64,000 bases of DNA, taken from contig NZ_OU015584.1 of the NCBI RefSeq assembly GCF_907165195.1, forward strand, positions 2,323,291 to 2,387,290, read 5' to 3'. The DNA is from Parvicella tangerina. Its GTDB lineage: Bacteria > Bacteroidota > Bacteroidia > Flavobacteriales_D > Parvicellaceae. Positions 36,160 to 43,416 of the stretch are shown here, one piece after another. Each line of letters opens with the position of its first letter. The first letter of the stretch is position 1. The notes beneath the pieces are model-generated. The model worked only from the letters and a program-made list of their open reading frames with translations. It had not been told where the DNA came from and did no database searches. Position numbers and translations under genes: made by a program.

Positions 36160-37755
36160 TTACTCTACGAAGTTGGGATTAAGCTTAGTTCTAAATGGGT
36201 AATAAGTAAGTCCTACAGTCATGTTTGATGATTTAAGAGACTTTTTCATCAAATAACTATCATCAGTAATACTACCAAATGAGTTATTGACTTGATAACC
36301 AGCCATAAGATCAAAGTTCTTGGTTACTCGAACACGTAGGTTAGCAGCCAAAGACCACATCACAAAGCTCTTTTTCAACATTTCACTTTCTTTCGAGAGT
36401 GTTGACAACTGTAAATTATCCCAGTAGTAGAATCTCTCGTAATTCTCGTCTAATCCTTGTTTGACATAAAGTCCATGAGAATTGGTTAGTAAATTCACAT
36501 CTACGCCTCCCAAAAGATCAAGGCTTACGTATTTAAAATTAAACTGTGCTCCAAGTTGAAGGGGGACTTTTAAATAAGAGTATTGATTGTACTCCTCTTT
36601 TAATTCATTTTGTAGCTCTTTGGTATTGTGCGCATAAAAACACTGTGTACAAGTATCTTTACCATAGGTATCCACCCAAGCCAGCTCGTCTGTGTTAAAG
36701 AAATTCAGCCAAACTGGATCGGTAATCTCTTCAAATTCATATACAGCCTTTGTATCATTCACGGTAAAGTAGTTAATCCCAGCCGAAGCCTTAATTCTAA
36801 ATACTCTAGCACCAAAACTATAGTTGACGTTAGCTCCACCCAGAACATTCATTGTCAACACATCATTCTCCCCATGAAAATCCCAATAATACTGACGATG
36901 AATAGCACTTCTTAAATCACTTTTCAACTCACTTTTTCCCATCATCCCTTTGTAAAGGTCAAACGATAGCTCTCCGAAAACACCTTTGCCATTATTCAAA
37001 AACGGTATCGGGTCTTTGTTGGGATCAAGCTGAGCCAGAACAGGAGAACCCTTTAAATCTACTCCCAAGCGATTTACAAAGGTAAAATCACCAGTTAAAT
37101 AATTCTCTTTCTTATTGCTACTGGCCAACTCCGTTTCCTCAGCTTCATCCACTGGCATGTTCTCGGATTCCTTTTCAGCTATAGAAGTATTCAACTCTTC
37201 TTGATTTTCAACTGTTTCAGCTACTACAGCAGATGCTTCTTCCTGAAATTTTGATTTATTCAAATGATCAGTATCCGTGTTTCCACCCGAATCAGTTGAG
37301 GCAATTCTTTCTGACGATTCCTTTGTTGACATCTCTTGCGTATCAGCCATTATCTCTGATTTATCCGTGGTATTATTATCAGAGGCGTGGTCAACACTTT
37401 TTGGAGCTAACTCATTATTGCTGTTTTCAGCATCAAACTGAATCGAACTAAGATTACTTTCATCAGTCGTTTCAACAATCTTCACCACCTGTTCAGATTT
37501 CTCTCCCTTCAAGTTCAAGCTTACAAAAGGTTGCTGACTCAACACAGCCTCTTCTCCATTATCCATGGTCACAAAATAAAAAGTTGAACCCGTTGACACC
37601 AGCAATAAGCCAATTGCCACTTTTATTTTATGAAAAACCACCAAATTCTGAAAAAACAACTTCCAGCCTAAGACTTTCTTCAGTCCGGCTGAAGGGGCAA
37701 CCTGCATATCCTGCAAGTTCTCCTTAATCATTCTATCAAATAATTCGTTGTTCAT
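36160..37755 (-). CDS. Membrane-spanning protein with C-terminal barrel-like domain, sigma-factor partner
   Basis: 531 residues. It starts with a short cytoplasmic segment (MNNELFDRMIKENLQDMQV), a region ending in a transmembrane helix (IKVAIGLLLVSTGSTFYFV, about residues 44-62), a long acidic Ser/Glu/Asn-rich linker (about 65-215) and a C-terminal half of alternating strands ending in a Phe-containing strand, like an outer-membrane barrel. It lies 9 bases after the ECF sigma gene, so it may act as its anti-sigma factor while also reaching the outer membrane. The barrel and anti-sigma roles are inferences. Confidence 0.7.
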   Translation of the reverse strand: MNNELFDRMIKENLQDMQVAPSAGLKKVLGWKLFFQNLVVFHKIKVAIGLLLVSTGSTFYFVTMDNGEEAVLSQQPFVSLNLKGEKSEQVVKIVETTDESNLSSIQFDAENSNNELAPKSVDHASDNNTTDKSEIMADTQEMSTKESSERIASTDSGGNTDTDHLNKSKFQEEASAVVAETVENQEELNTSIAEKESENMPVDEAEETELASSNKKENYLTGDFTFVNRLGVDLKGSPVLAQLDPNKDPIPFLNNGKGVFGELSFDLYKGMMGKSELKSDLRSAIHRQYYWDFHGENDVLTMNVLGGANVNYSFGARVFRIKASAGINYFTVNDTKAVYEFEEITDPVWLNFFNTDELAWVDTYGKDTCTQCFYAHNTKELQNELKEEYNQYSYLKVPLQLGAQFNFKYVSLDLLGGVDVNLLTNSHGLYVKQGLDENYERFYYWDNLQLSTLSKESEMLKKSFVMWSLAANLRVRVTKNFDLMAGYQVNNSFGSITDDSYLMKKSLKSSNMTVGLTYYPFRTKLNPNFVE

Positions 37756-37764
37756 TCTAATTTC

Positions 37765-38310
37765 TTAATCGTTAATTCCTAAATATGATTTTAAATATTT
37801 TCTTGCTTTACTCAGCTGTGATTTTGATGTGTTTTCTGACACTTCCAAAATCTCGGCAATTTCTTTGTGCGAGTATCCTTCCATAACGTAGAGGTTAAAC
37901 ACTGCCCTATATCCAGGAGGCAACTCCTGGACAGCATTCAAAATCATCTCCCGTTTTCTTTCATCACTCTTATCATCTTCAAACACATGAACATCAGGAT
38001 CTGCAATTCTCATTTCCGTTACATCCTCTGTTCTATTATGTTTTTTATTTTTTCTATTCAATGATAATGCAGAATTAATCACTATCGTCTTAATCCAGGC
38101 TGTCAGTGAACCTTCTCTTCTACCTTCAAAGTCCTTGATCCGCTTAAAAATATTCACAAAGGCATCTTGCAGGGCATCTTCCGCTTCCGAACGATTTTCA
38201 CAATACCGCATAGCAATGGCAAGCATAGCACCACAATACTGGTTGTAAAGTTGGCTCTGTGCTTTCCTTTTCCCTTTCTGACATCCTTCTATTAAATCCT
38301 CTTCACTCAT
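37765..38310 (-). CDS. ECF-type RNA polymerase sigma factor
   Basis: 181 residues if started at the ATG at 38310 (MSEEDLIEGCQKGKRKAQSQ), which fits the usual ECF N-terminus; the frame is open to a GTG at 38400 and an ATG at 38379, giving up to 30 more residues that look unrelated. Region 2 (YNQYCGAMLAIAMRYCENRS, then EAEDALQDAFVNIFKRI) and region 4 (ELPPGYRAVFNLYVMEGYSH, then EIAEILEVSENTSKSQLSKA) are clear. It directs transcription of an unknown regulon. The protein at 36160-37755 follows 9 bases downstream and is the likely regulator. Confidence 0.93.
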   Translation of the reverse strand: MSEEDLIEGCQKGKRKAQSQLYNQYCGAMLAIAMRYCENRSEAEDALQDAFVNIFKRIKDFEGRREGSLTAWIKTIVINSALSLNRKNKKHNRTEDVTEMRIADPDVHVFEDDKSDERKREMILNAVQELPPGYRAVFNLYVMEGYSHKEIAEILEVSENTSKSQLSKARKYLKSYLGIND

Positions 38311-38539
38311 GGATTTGGACTTATTGATGAATTCGGAAGTTCTTGGGGCCTGCACTCTTATAGTTGCGCTTGCATGCATTATTTTTTCATCCGTTTTCAC
38401 CTTATAAACTTACAAAAAAATTAATAGTTGCCTTAAATCAAACTCTTTGACCTTACTCTTGTATGACGAATAATTCATCATTTAGTTGAGTTGTATGATA
38501 ACTTTTTATTAACTTGCTCATCTAAAACTCACTACAGTC

Positions 38540-39235
38540 ATGCGAAAATTTATTATTTTATCACCCTTAGTTGGTCTGTTCTTTTCTGGTTGCACAAAAA
38601 AAATCGAAGATCTTGAAGGAAACAACGTACCTTTTGATGATACTTATGTGACTATTTCAGAAGTTATTTCGCTTGATATCCCTAACGATCAATTTAGCTG
38701 GATTCCGAACCTGGCTAACTGTCTCGCTGTTCCATTTGGTCAAACAATTGATTATGAAGCTTTCATACCAACACAAAATCCAAACCCATATGCACATCTA
38801 ACTGAAGACATCACTGCATTAAATGTAAAAATGGAATTGACTGATGTTCCAGATTGTGATTTTGACATGTTACAATCTGTGGAAGTTTATTTGGTTATGA
38901 ATAATGATACTTGCGGAAACCCAATAAATGATGCTTCTCAACTAGTTTTCCCTGATGATGGTGTTGTTTATAGTGGTTCTTGTAGTACAACAGCTACAGA
39001 ACCTGGTCCGTATTATAATGCTGTGTTGCTAGGTAGCTATGATAACTTCTACAATGGCATTGGAGATGTGATCAACCTTAACGTTAATGAAGATGCACGA
39101 TTAGACCAGTTTATTTACGCTCAGAACTTTCAAACTTACGCTTTTATGGTTTTTGACAAGGCGTTTACTCAAAACTCTGCTAACATCAAAACCACCATGG
39201 ATCTTAGAGCAAAGTTGATCAATAGTCCTGACTAA
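38540..39235 (+). CDS. Hypothetical lipoprotein
   Basis: 231 residues. The N-terminus MRKFIILSPLVGLFFSGC is a lipoprotein signal. The mature protein is acidic and beta-rich with Cys pairs (LANCLAVPFG, DVPDCDFDML, NDTCGNPI, YSGSCSTTATE) and many Asn, Asp and Tyr. No family was recognised. It is divergent from the ECF sigma factor, with 229 bases between it and the chosen sigma start, so it could be a regulon member, but no shared motif was demonstrated. Confidence 0.7.
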   Translation: MRKFIILSPLVGLFFSGCTKKIEDLEGNNVPFDDTYVTISEVISLDIPNDQFSWIPNLANCLAVPFGQTIDYEAFIPTQNPNPYAHLTEDITALNVKMELTDVPDCDFDMLQSVEVYLVMNNDTCGNPINDASQLVFPDDGVVYSGSCSTTATEPGPYYNAVLLGSYDNFYNGIGDVINLNVNEDARLDQFIYAQNFQTYAFMVFDKAFTQNSANIKTTMDLRAKLINSPD

Positions 39236-39241
39236 ACCACT

Positions 39242-39802
39242 TTAGTGAATCAGAATTTCGGTAGCTCCGTATCCGTATTTTCTGTATGATGCATCATGAA
39301 ACTCATAATCTGGATAGTTACTAAGCAATTCTGTTCTAATTTCTGTTCTTAGCACCCCCTCTCCTACACCATGGATAATTACGAGTTTTTTTACTCTCCT
39401 GCGGATAGCTATGTTTAGCTGACGTTTGAAGTTAGCCATCTGAACATTCAGGATTTCGGCATTAGACATTCCGTGATGACTATCAATCAATTCTTCAATG
39501 TGAAGGTCAACTTCCATTTCGTCCTCAACGTAAGAAACTAAGCCCTTTGTTTTTTTCTCAAATTCTTCTAATCGTTCATACTTGCGTTCAGCATCAATTT
39601 TCTCTTTAACAGACTCTACGTACTCGAGTCCATCTAAACGATATTCTTTCTCACTCTTTTCTAGAACTAACTCTGCTATCAGGTGTTTTTCATCAAAACC
39701 ATCCTCATTTTCCACTAAGGCATACTGATCATTCAGTATTTCAGTAACTACTCCACTTCCTACCTCATTTAAAAAGGTGACTTTATCTCCAACTTGTATC
39801 AT
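39242..39802 (-). CDS. Smr-domain protein (DUF2027-like)
   Basis: 186 residues. An N-terminal SH3-like segment (VGDKVTFLNEVGSGVVTEIL) is followed by a charged helical linker, and the C-terminal half is an Smr domain with the marks VDLHIEEL (about 99-106), HGVGEGVLRTEI (about 144-155) and a closing GYGATEILI. Smr domains nick or bind branched nucleic acid in MutS2-type proteins; Bacteroidota carry this short form as a DUF2027 family. The exact role is unknown. It is convergent with the lipoprotein at 38540-39235, with only 6 bases between the stops. Confidence 0.88.
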   Translation of the reverse strand: MIQVGDKVTFLNEVGSGVVTEILNDQYALVENEDGFDEKHLIAELVLEKSEKEYRLDGLEYVESVKEKIDAERKYERLEEFEKKTKGLVSYVEDEMEVDLHIEELIDSHHGMSNAEILNVQMANFKRQLNIAIRRRVKKLVIIHGVGEGVLRTEIRTELLSNYPDYEFHDASYRKYGYGATEILIH

Positions 39803-39881
39803 AATACGTTTATAAGGTTATCTCCAACAAAATTTGGTTTGAAAATTGCAATACGAATCCATATTTAGTTTTTTTAACAAG

Positions 39882-39889
39882 TAACTTTG
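39882..39889 (+). promoter_or_regulatory. Candidate -7 box of the S41 protease gene
   Basis: TAACTTTG fits TAnnTTTG exactly, 53 bases before the start codon. No clear -33 partner was found, so the leader would be about 47 bases. Confidence 0.4.
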
Positions 39890-39942
39890 CGGACAAGCTG
39901 CGTTATTCTAGTATCTTTAAAGTTCCAAAAATATATCCAAAT

Positions 39943-42024
39943 ATGAAGTTTACATTCAAATATACAATATCTCTCATTTTATTGCTCACATTTGGTCAGC
40001 TTACCTTCGGCCAGGAAACCAGTGCACAAGAAAAATTACAAACAACTTTGAAAGTACCGCAACTTCTCGCAAACATTGACTTAATGTATGTTGAGGATGT
40101 GGATAAAAAAGAGTTGGAACGTAATCTCGTTTCAGGATTGTATAATGGTATTCGTCCATTCTCAATTTATCAGGATTCTAAAATTGTGCAATCCGTTTAT
40201 CCTGATTATGAAACGAACTATGAAAGTCTTGGAATTGTTTTTAAATTTAGAGGAGACTCGTTAAAAGTTCAAGAAGTGATTAAGGGAAGTGGTGCAGAAA
40301 AAGCGGGAATTCAAAAGGGAGATCTTATTTATCAGGTTGGTGATCATGATTTTGTCACGGATTACTACTACAACGAAGTTTATCCTAAGTTGATCGGCTC
40401 CGCCAATTCTCAGGTATCTGTTAAGTATGTGAGAGATGGTGAACCTATGACGACTACCGTGACCAGAACTCCAATTGCTGGTAAAAGCATTGTTATTTGC
40501 GGTAATAATGAACTGAAAGGTTCTATCAATACCTATAATGAAGCCCTTCCTTACTTTGATCTGATTTACGCAGACTCCGTTACGAATGGTTTTATCACAG
40601 AATATGGAATTCGATACATGCTCGAACAACTTGATCCACACTCCAGCTATATTTCTCTTGAGGACCTTCATGATATGGAAGCTCCTTTAAAAGGATCCTT
40701 TACAGGAGTTGGAGTTCGTTTTCAGATAGACAAGGACACCATTGTGGTTGCTGAACCTATCCCGGGTGGTCCAAGTGAAAAAGTTGGCATCATGGCTGGA
40801 GACAAATTCATTTACATCGATGATGAATTAGTTGCTGGTATCGGGATTAAGAATAGTGGTGTTAGATCAAGGTTACTTGGAGAAAAAGGTACTGAGGTGA
40901 AAGTTAAAATGAAGAGAAAAGGGGTGAATGAACTACTTTCTTTCACCATTAAACGAGATAAAATTCCGATTTACAGTATGGACGCCTCTTACATGGCAGC
41001 TCCAGGAATTGGGTATGTAAAACTAAATAATTTTTCGGCCACTTCTGTTCAAGAAATCAGAGGAGCAATTAATGACCTTAAAAGAGATGGGATGAAAGAT
41101 CTTATTCTTGACTTACAGGGTAACGGAGGAGGTTATTTGATGACCGCTGTGAACCTAGCAGATGAGATGCTTGACGGCACTAAAACGGTTGTTTACACAG
41201 AAGGTAGAGCCTATCCCAAAAAACTATACAACACCAGATACAAAGGACTTATGGAAGAAGGTAGGATTATCGTTTTAGTTGATCAAAACAGTGCTTCTGC
41301 TTCTGAAATTGTATCTGGCGCAATTCAAGACTGGGATCGAGGCCTAATTGTTGGTCGAAGAACATTCTCGAAAGGATTGGTTCAAAAACCAGTATCTCTG
41401 CCAGATGGAACAACCGTGAGAATTACCACATCCAGATATTATACCCCTAGTGGACGATGTATCCAAAAACCCTATGATGACGGTTCAATTGAGTATAGAA
41501 AAGAAAAGTATGGACGCTACGAAACTGGAGAACTCTTTCATGAAGACAGTATTAAAGTCAATGATAATGACGTCCACTACACCATGGTTAAAAATAGAAA
41601 GGTTTACGGTGGTGAGGGCATCATTCCTGACGTTTTTGTTCCGCTTGACACTACTGGAACGAGCGACTATTTCTCTCAACTATTGAGAAACGGTATCTTC
41701 AGTGGTTTTACCTTAAACTATGTGAACGATAACCGTGAGAAATTGCAAGATAAGTATCCCACATTTGATAAGTATAAGGAAGGTTTTAAAGCGGATAAAA
41801 TTGTAAAAGAGTTGATCAAGTATGGGGAGAAGGAAGGTGTTGAATTTGATGAAGAAAATTATAACAAAGCAGAAAAAGCCATTCTCACTCGCTTAAAAGC
41901 TAATATCGCTCAGAATCTCTATGACAGGTCAAAATTCTATGAGATCATCAATGATTTGAATTCTGAGCTTCAAGTTGCCATAGACATTTTGCAAGATGGC
42001 GATGAGTTTAGCGAAATCAAGTAA
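39943..42024 (+). CDS. S41-family C-terminal processing peptidase with two PDZ domains
   Basis: 693 residues with a signal peptide (ending FGQ). Two PDZ-like regions occur, at about residues 90-170 (GSGAEKAGIQKGDLIYQVGD) and 240-330 (GGPSEKVGIMAGDKFIYIDD). The catalytic core has the Ser in QNSASASEIVSGAIQDW and the Lys in RRTFSKGLVQ, the Ser/Lys dyad of the CtpA/Prc/tail-specific type. LDLQGNGGGYLMTAVNLAD is the strand-loop before them. It cleaves proteins at the C-terminus in the periplasm, and Bacteroidota homologues help process envelope proteins. The C-terminal helical tail is about 100 residues. Confidence 0.94.
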   Translation: MKFTFKYTISLILLLTFGQLTFGQETSAQEKLQTTLKVPQLLANIDLMYVEDVDKKELERNLVSGLYNGIRPFSIYQDSKIVQSVYPDYETNYESLGIVFKFRGDSLKVQEVIKGSGAEKAGIQKGDLIYQVGDHDFVTDYYYNEVYPKLIGSANSQVSVKYVRDGEPMTTTVTRTPIAGKSIVICGNNELKGSINTYNEALPYFDLIYADSVTNGFITEYGIRYMLEQLDPHSSYISLEDLHDMEAPLKGSFTGVGVRFQIDKDTIVVAEPIPGGPSEKVGIMAGDKFIYIDDELVAGIGIKNSGVRSRLLGEKGTEVKVKMKRKGVNELLSFTIKRDKIPIYSMDASYMAAPGIGYVKLNNFSATSVQEIRGAINDLKRDGMKDLILDLQGNGGGYLMTAVNLADEMLDGTKTVVYTEGRAYPKKLYNTRYKGLMEEGRIIVLVDQNSASASEIVSGAIQDWDRGLIVGRRTFSKGLVQKPVSLPDGTTVRITTSRYYTPSGRCIQKPYDDGSIEYRKEKYGRYETGELFHEDSIKVNDNDVHYTMVKNRKVYGGEGIIPDVFVPLDTTGTSDYFSQLLRNGIFSGFTLNYVNDNREKLQDKYPTFDKYKEGFKADKIVKELIKYGEKEGVEFDEENYNKAEKAILTRLKANIAQNLYDRSKFYEIINDLNSELQVAIDILQDGDEFSEIK

Positions 42025-42070
42025 TATCAAGGCTTTCAAGAGAAGCTATAAAATAATGATAATTAATGTA

Positions 42071-42101
42071 TTGTCGGTAACATTTAATTGATTTACCTTT
42101 G
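42071..42101 (+). promoter_or_regulatory. Bacteroidota promoter upstream of a candidate small RNA
   Basis: TTG at 42071-42073 and the perfect -7 box TACCTTTG at 42094-42101 are 20 bases apart, the expected spacing. Transcription would begin near 42107 and run through a structured 80-base interval to a terminator. No gene starts within it. Confidence 0.6.
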
Positions 42102-42106
42102 CAAAA

Positions 42107-42186
42107 AATTATCATCGTTTTACTTGCTTTTAAAAGTTGATAATTAACTCTTGTCGAAAGTCCTGATTTTTTCAGGACTTTTTTTG
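42107..42186 (+). ncRNA. Candidate small RNA or terminator leader between the S41 gene and rpsP
   Basis: The interval has no start-to-stop frame of note. Its first segment AATTATCA (42107-42114) pairs with TGATAATT (42138-42145), with CTTTTAAAAG between them. A second stem follows: AAAGTCCTGA (42157-42166) with TCAGGACTTT (42172-42181), loop TTTTT, then a T run, a classic terminator. With the promoter at 42071-42101 this could be an independent RNA of about 80 bases. The alternative is that the last stem is simply the terminator of the S41 gene, 133 bases upstream. Confidence 0.35.
42157..42186 (+). terminator. Intrinsic terminator
   Basis: A 10-base stem, AAAGTCCTGA and TCAGGACTTT, with a 5-base T loop is followed by T residues up to 42185. 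It can end S41 transcripts or the candidate small RNA. Confidence 0.85.
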
Positions 42187-42213
42187 TTATTTCCAAAAAA
42201 AGTATGACATTTG
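42183..42213 (+). promoter_or_regulatory. Probable promoter of rpsP
   Basis: TTTG at 42183-42186 and GACATTTG at 42206-42213 are 19 bases apart. The second differs at one base from TAnnTTTG. The leader of about 70 bases that would follow contains two stems: TAAGTGA with TCACTTA (42221-42227, 42242-42248) and GGGT with ACCC (42256-42259, 42265-42268). Confidence 0.55.
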
Positions 42214-42287
42214 CAGCCCTTAAGTGAGATCACGGTCGTTTTCACTTATTTAACCGGGTTTAGGACCCTTTTAAAATTAATAACAAA

Positions 42288-42806
42288 ATGGCAACAAAAT
42301 TAAGATTGCAAAGACACGGTAAGAAAGGAAGGCCTTTTTACCACATCGTAGCTGCTGATGAGCGAGCTAAAAGAGATGGTAGATTCATCGAAAAGTTAGG
42401 AATCTATAATCCGAATACGAACCCAGCAACAATTGATATCGATTTTGATCGAGCACTTTACTGGGTTGGCGTTGGTGCTCAGCCAACTGATACTTGTAGA
42501 GCAATTCTTTCTTACAAAGGAGTGATGTATAAGAATCACTTGAACAAAGGAGTTACTAAAGGCGCTCTATCTCAAGAAGATGCTGATAAGAAATTTGAAG
42601 CGTGGTTAGCTGAAAAAGATGCTAAGATCCAAGCGAAAAAAGAAGGCTTAGACAAAGCTGCTGCTGAGCAATTAGCAGAAAGATTAGCTGCAGAAAAGAA
42701 ACAAAATCAGGAAAGAGCAAAAGCACTAGCTGCTGCAATGGCTCCTCCAGCTGAGGAGGTTGCTGAAGAAGCAGAAGCTACTGAAGGTTCAGAAGAACAA
42801 GAGTAA
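42288..42806 (+). CDS. rpsP: 30S ribosomal protein S16 with long C-terminal extension
   Basis: 172 residues. The first about 80 match S16 ([40 protein letters not shown]), which binds 16S rRNA and helps assemble the small subunit. The rest is a charged extension ([20 protein letters not shown]... ending in [17 protein letters not shown]), typical of Bacteroidota S16 and roughly twice the length of the E. coli protein. The usual neighbours rimM and trmD are absent here. A strong terminator follows (42830-42862). Confidence 0.97.
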   Translation: MATKLRLQRHGKKGRPFYHIVAADERAKRDGRFIEKLGIYNPNTNPATIDIDFDRALYWVGVGAQPTDTCRAILSYKGVMYKNHLNKGVTKGALSQEDADKKFEAWLAEKDAKIQAKKEGLDKAAAEQLAERLAAEKKQNQERAKALAAAMAPPAEEVAEEAEATEGSEEQE

Positions 42807-42829
42807 TCTTTAACGATTCATAATATTTT

Positions 42830-42862
42830 AAAGCCCCTCCAGATTTGGAGGGGCTTTTTTTG
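42830..42862 (+). terminator. Intrinsic terminator of rpsP
   Basis: AAAGCCCCTCC (42830-42840) pairs perfectly with GGAGGGGCTTT (42847-42857) around a 6-base loop and is followed by a T run. This is a very strong terminator. Confidence 0.92.
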
Positions 42863-42875
42863 TACATTTATTTCC

Positions 42876-43415
42876 ATGAAAGAAATCACTACAGACCGTT
42901 TGATTCTGAGAAAATTCAAGCTTTCTGATGTTCAAGATATTTATGAACTTGATTCTGATCCTGATGTCCATGAGTTTTTGGGCAATAACCCTATCAGTAC
43001 TATTAAAGAATGTAAGGAAATCATACGAGGTGTTTTAGATCAATACGAAAAGTATGATATTGGAAGGTATGCAATTGAATTAAAGGAAACTGGAGAGATG
43101 GTAGGTTGGTCTGGACTTAAGTATGAGACCATGCTTCCTCAATTTGGAGATTACTACGACCTTGGTTATCGACTTAAGAAAGCTCACTGGGGAAAAGGAA
43201 TTGCGTTCGAAGCAGCAGTCGCATCACTAAACTTTGGATTTGATGAACTAAAGTTAAAGAAGATCTGTGCTGCCGCTCATGTAGACAATGGTGCTTCCAA
43301 TCATCTTTTAACGAAATTGGGATTCGTGTACAAAGCTGACTTTCAATGGAAAAATGAACCTTGCTTTTGGTATGAACTCACGTTAGAGAACTGGAATGAA
43401 ATAGCTTCAAATTAA
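42876..43415 (+). CDS. GNAT-family N-acetyltransferase (RimJ/RimL type)
   Basis: 179 residues. The opening TTDRLILRKFKLSDVQDIYE matches the RimJ/RimL/SpeG-like acetyltransferases. The acetyl-CoA loop appears as YRLKKAHWGKGIAFEAAVA (about residues 98-116), and IGRYAIELKETGEMVGWSGL gives the central strands. NGASNHLLTKLGFVYKAD is the conserved late helix-strand. It acetylates an amine, but the substrate is unknown. It sits 1 base before the GH31 gene, so the two are likely co-transcribed. Confidence 0.9.
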   Translation: MKEITTDRLILRKFKLSDVQDIYELDSDPDVHEFLGNNPISTIKECKEIIRGVLDQYEKYDIGRYAIELKETGEMVGWSGLKYETMLPQFGDYYDLGYRLKKAHWGKGIAFEAAVASLNFGFDELKLKKICAAAHVDNGASNHLLTKLGFVYKADFQWKNEPCFWYELTLENWNEIASN

Positions 43416-43416
43416 C

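Noticed and set aside
38310-38400. N-terminal extension of the ECF sigma factor
   Set aside because: The extra 30 residues start at a GTG or a second ATG and look unlike ECF sigma factors; kept only as a note.
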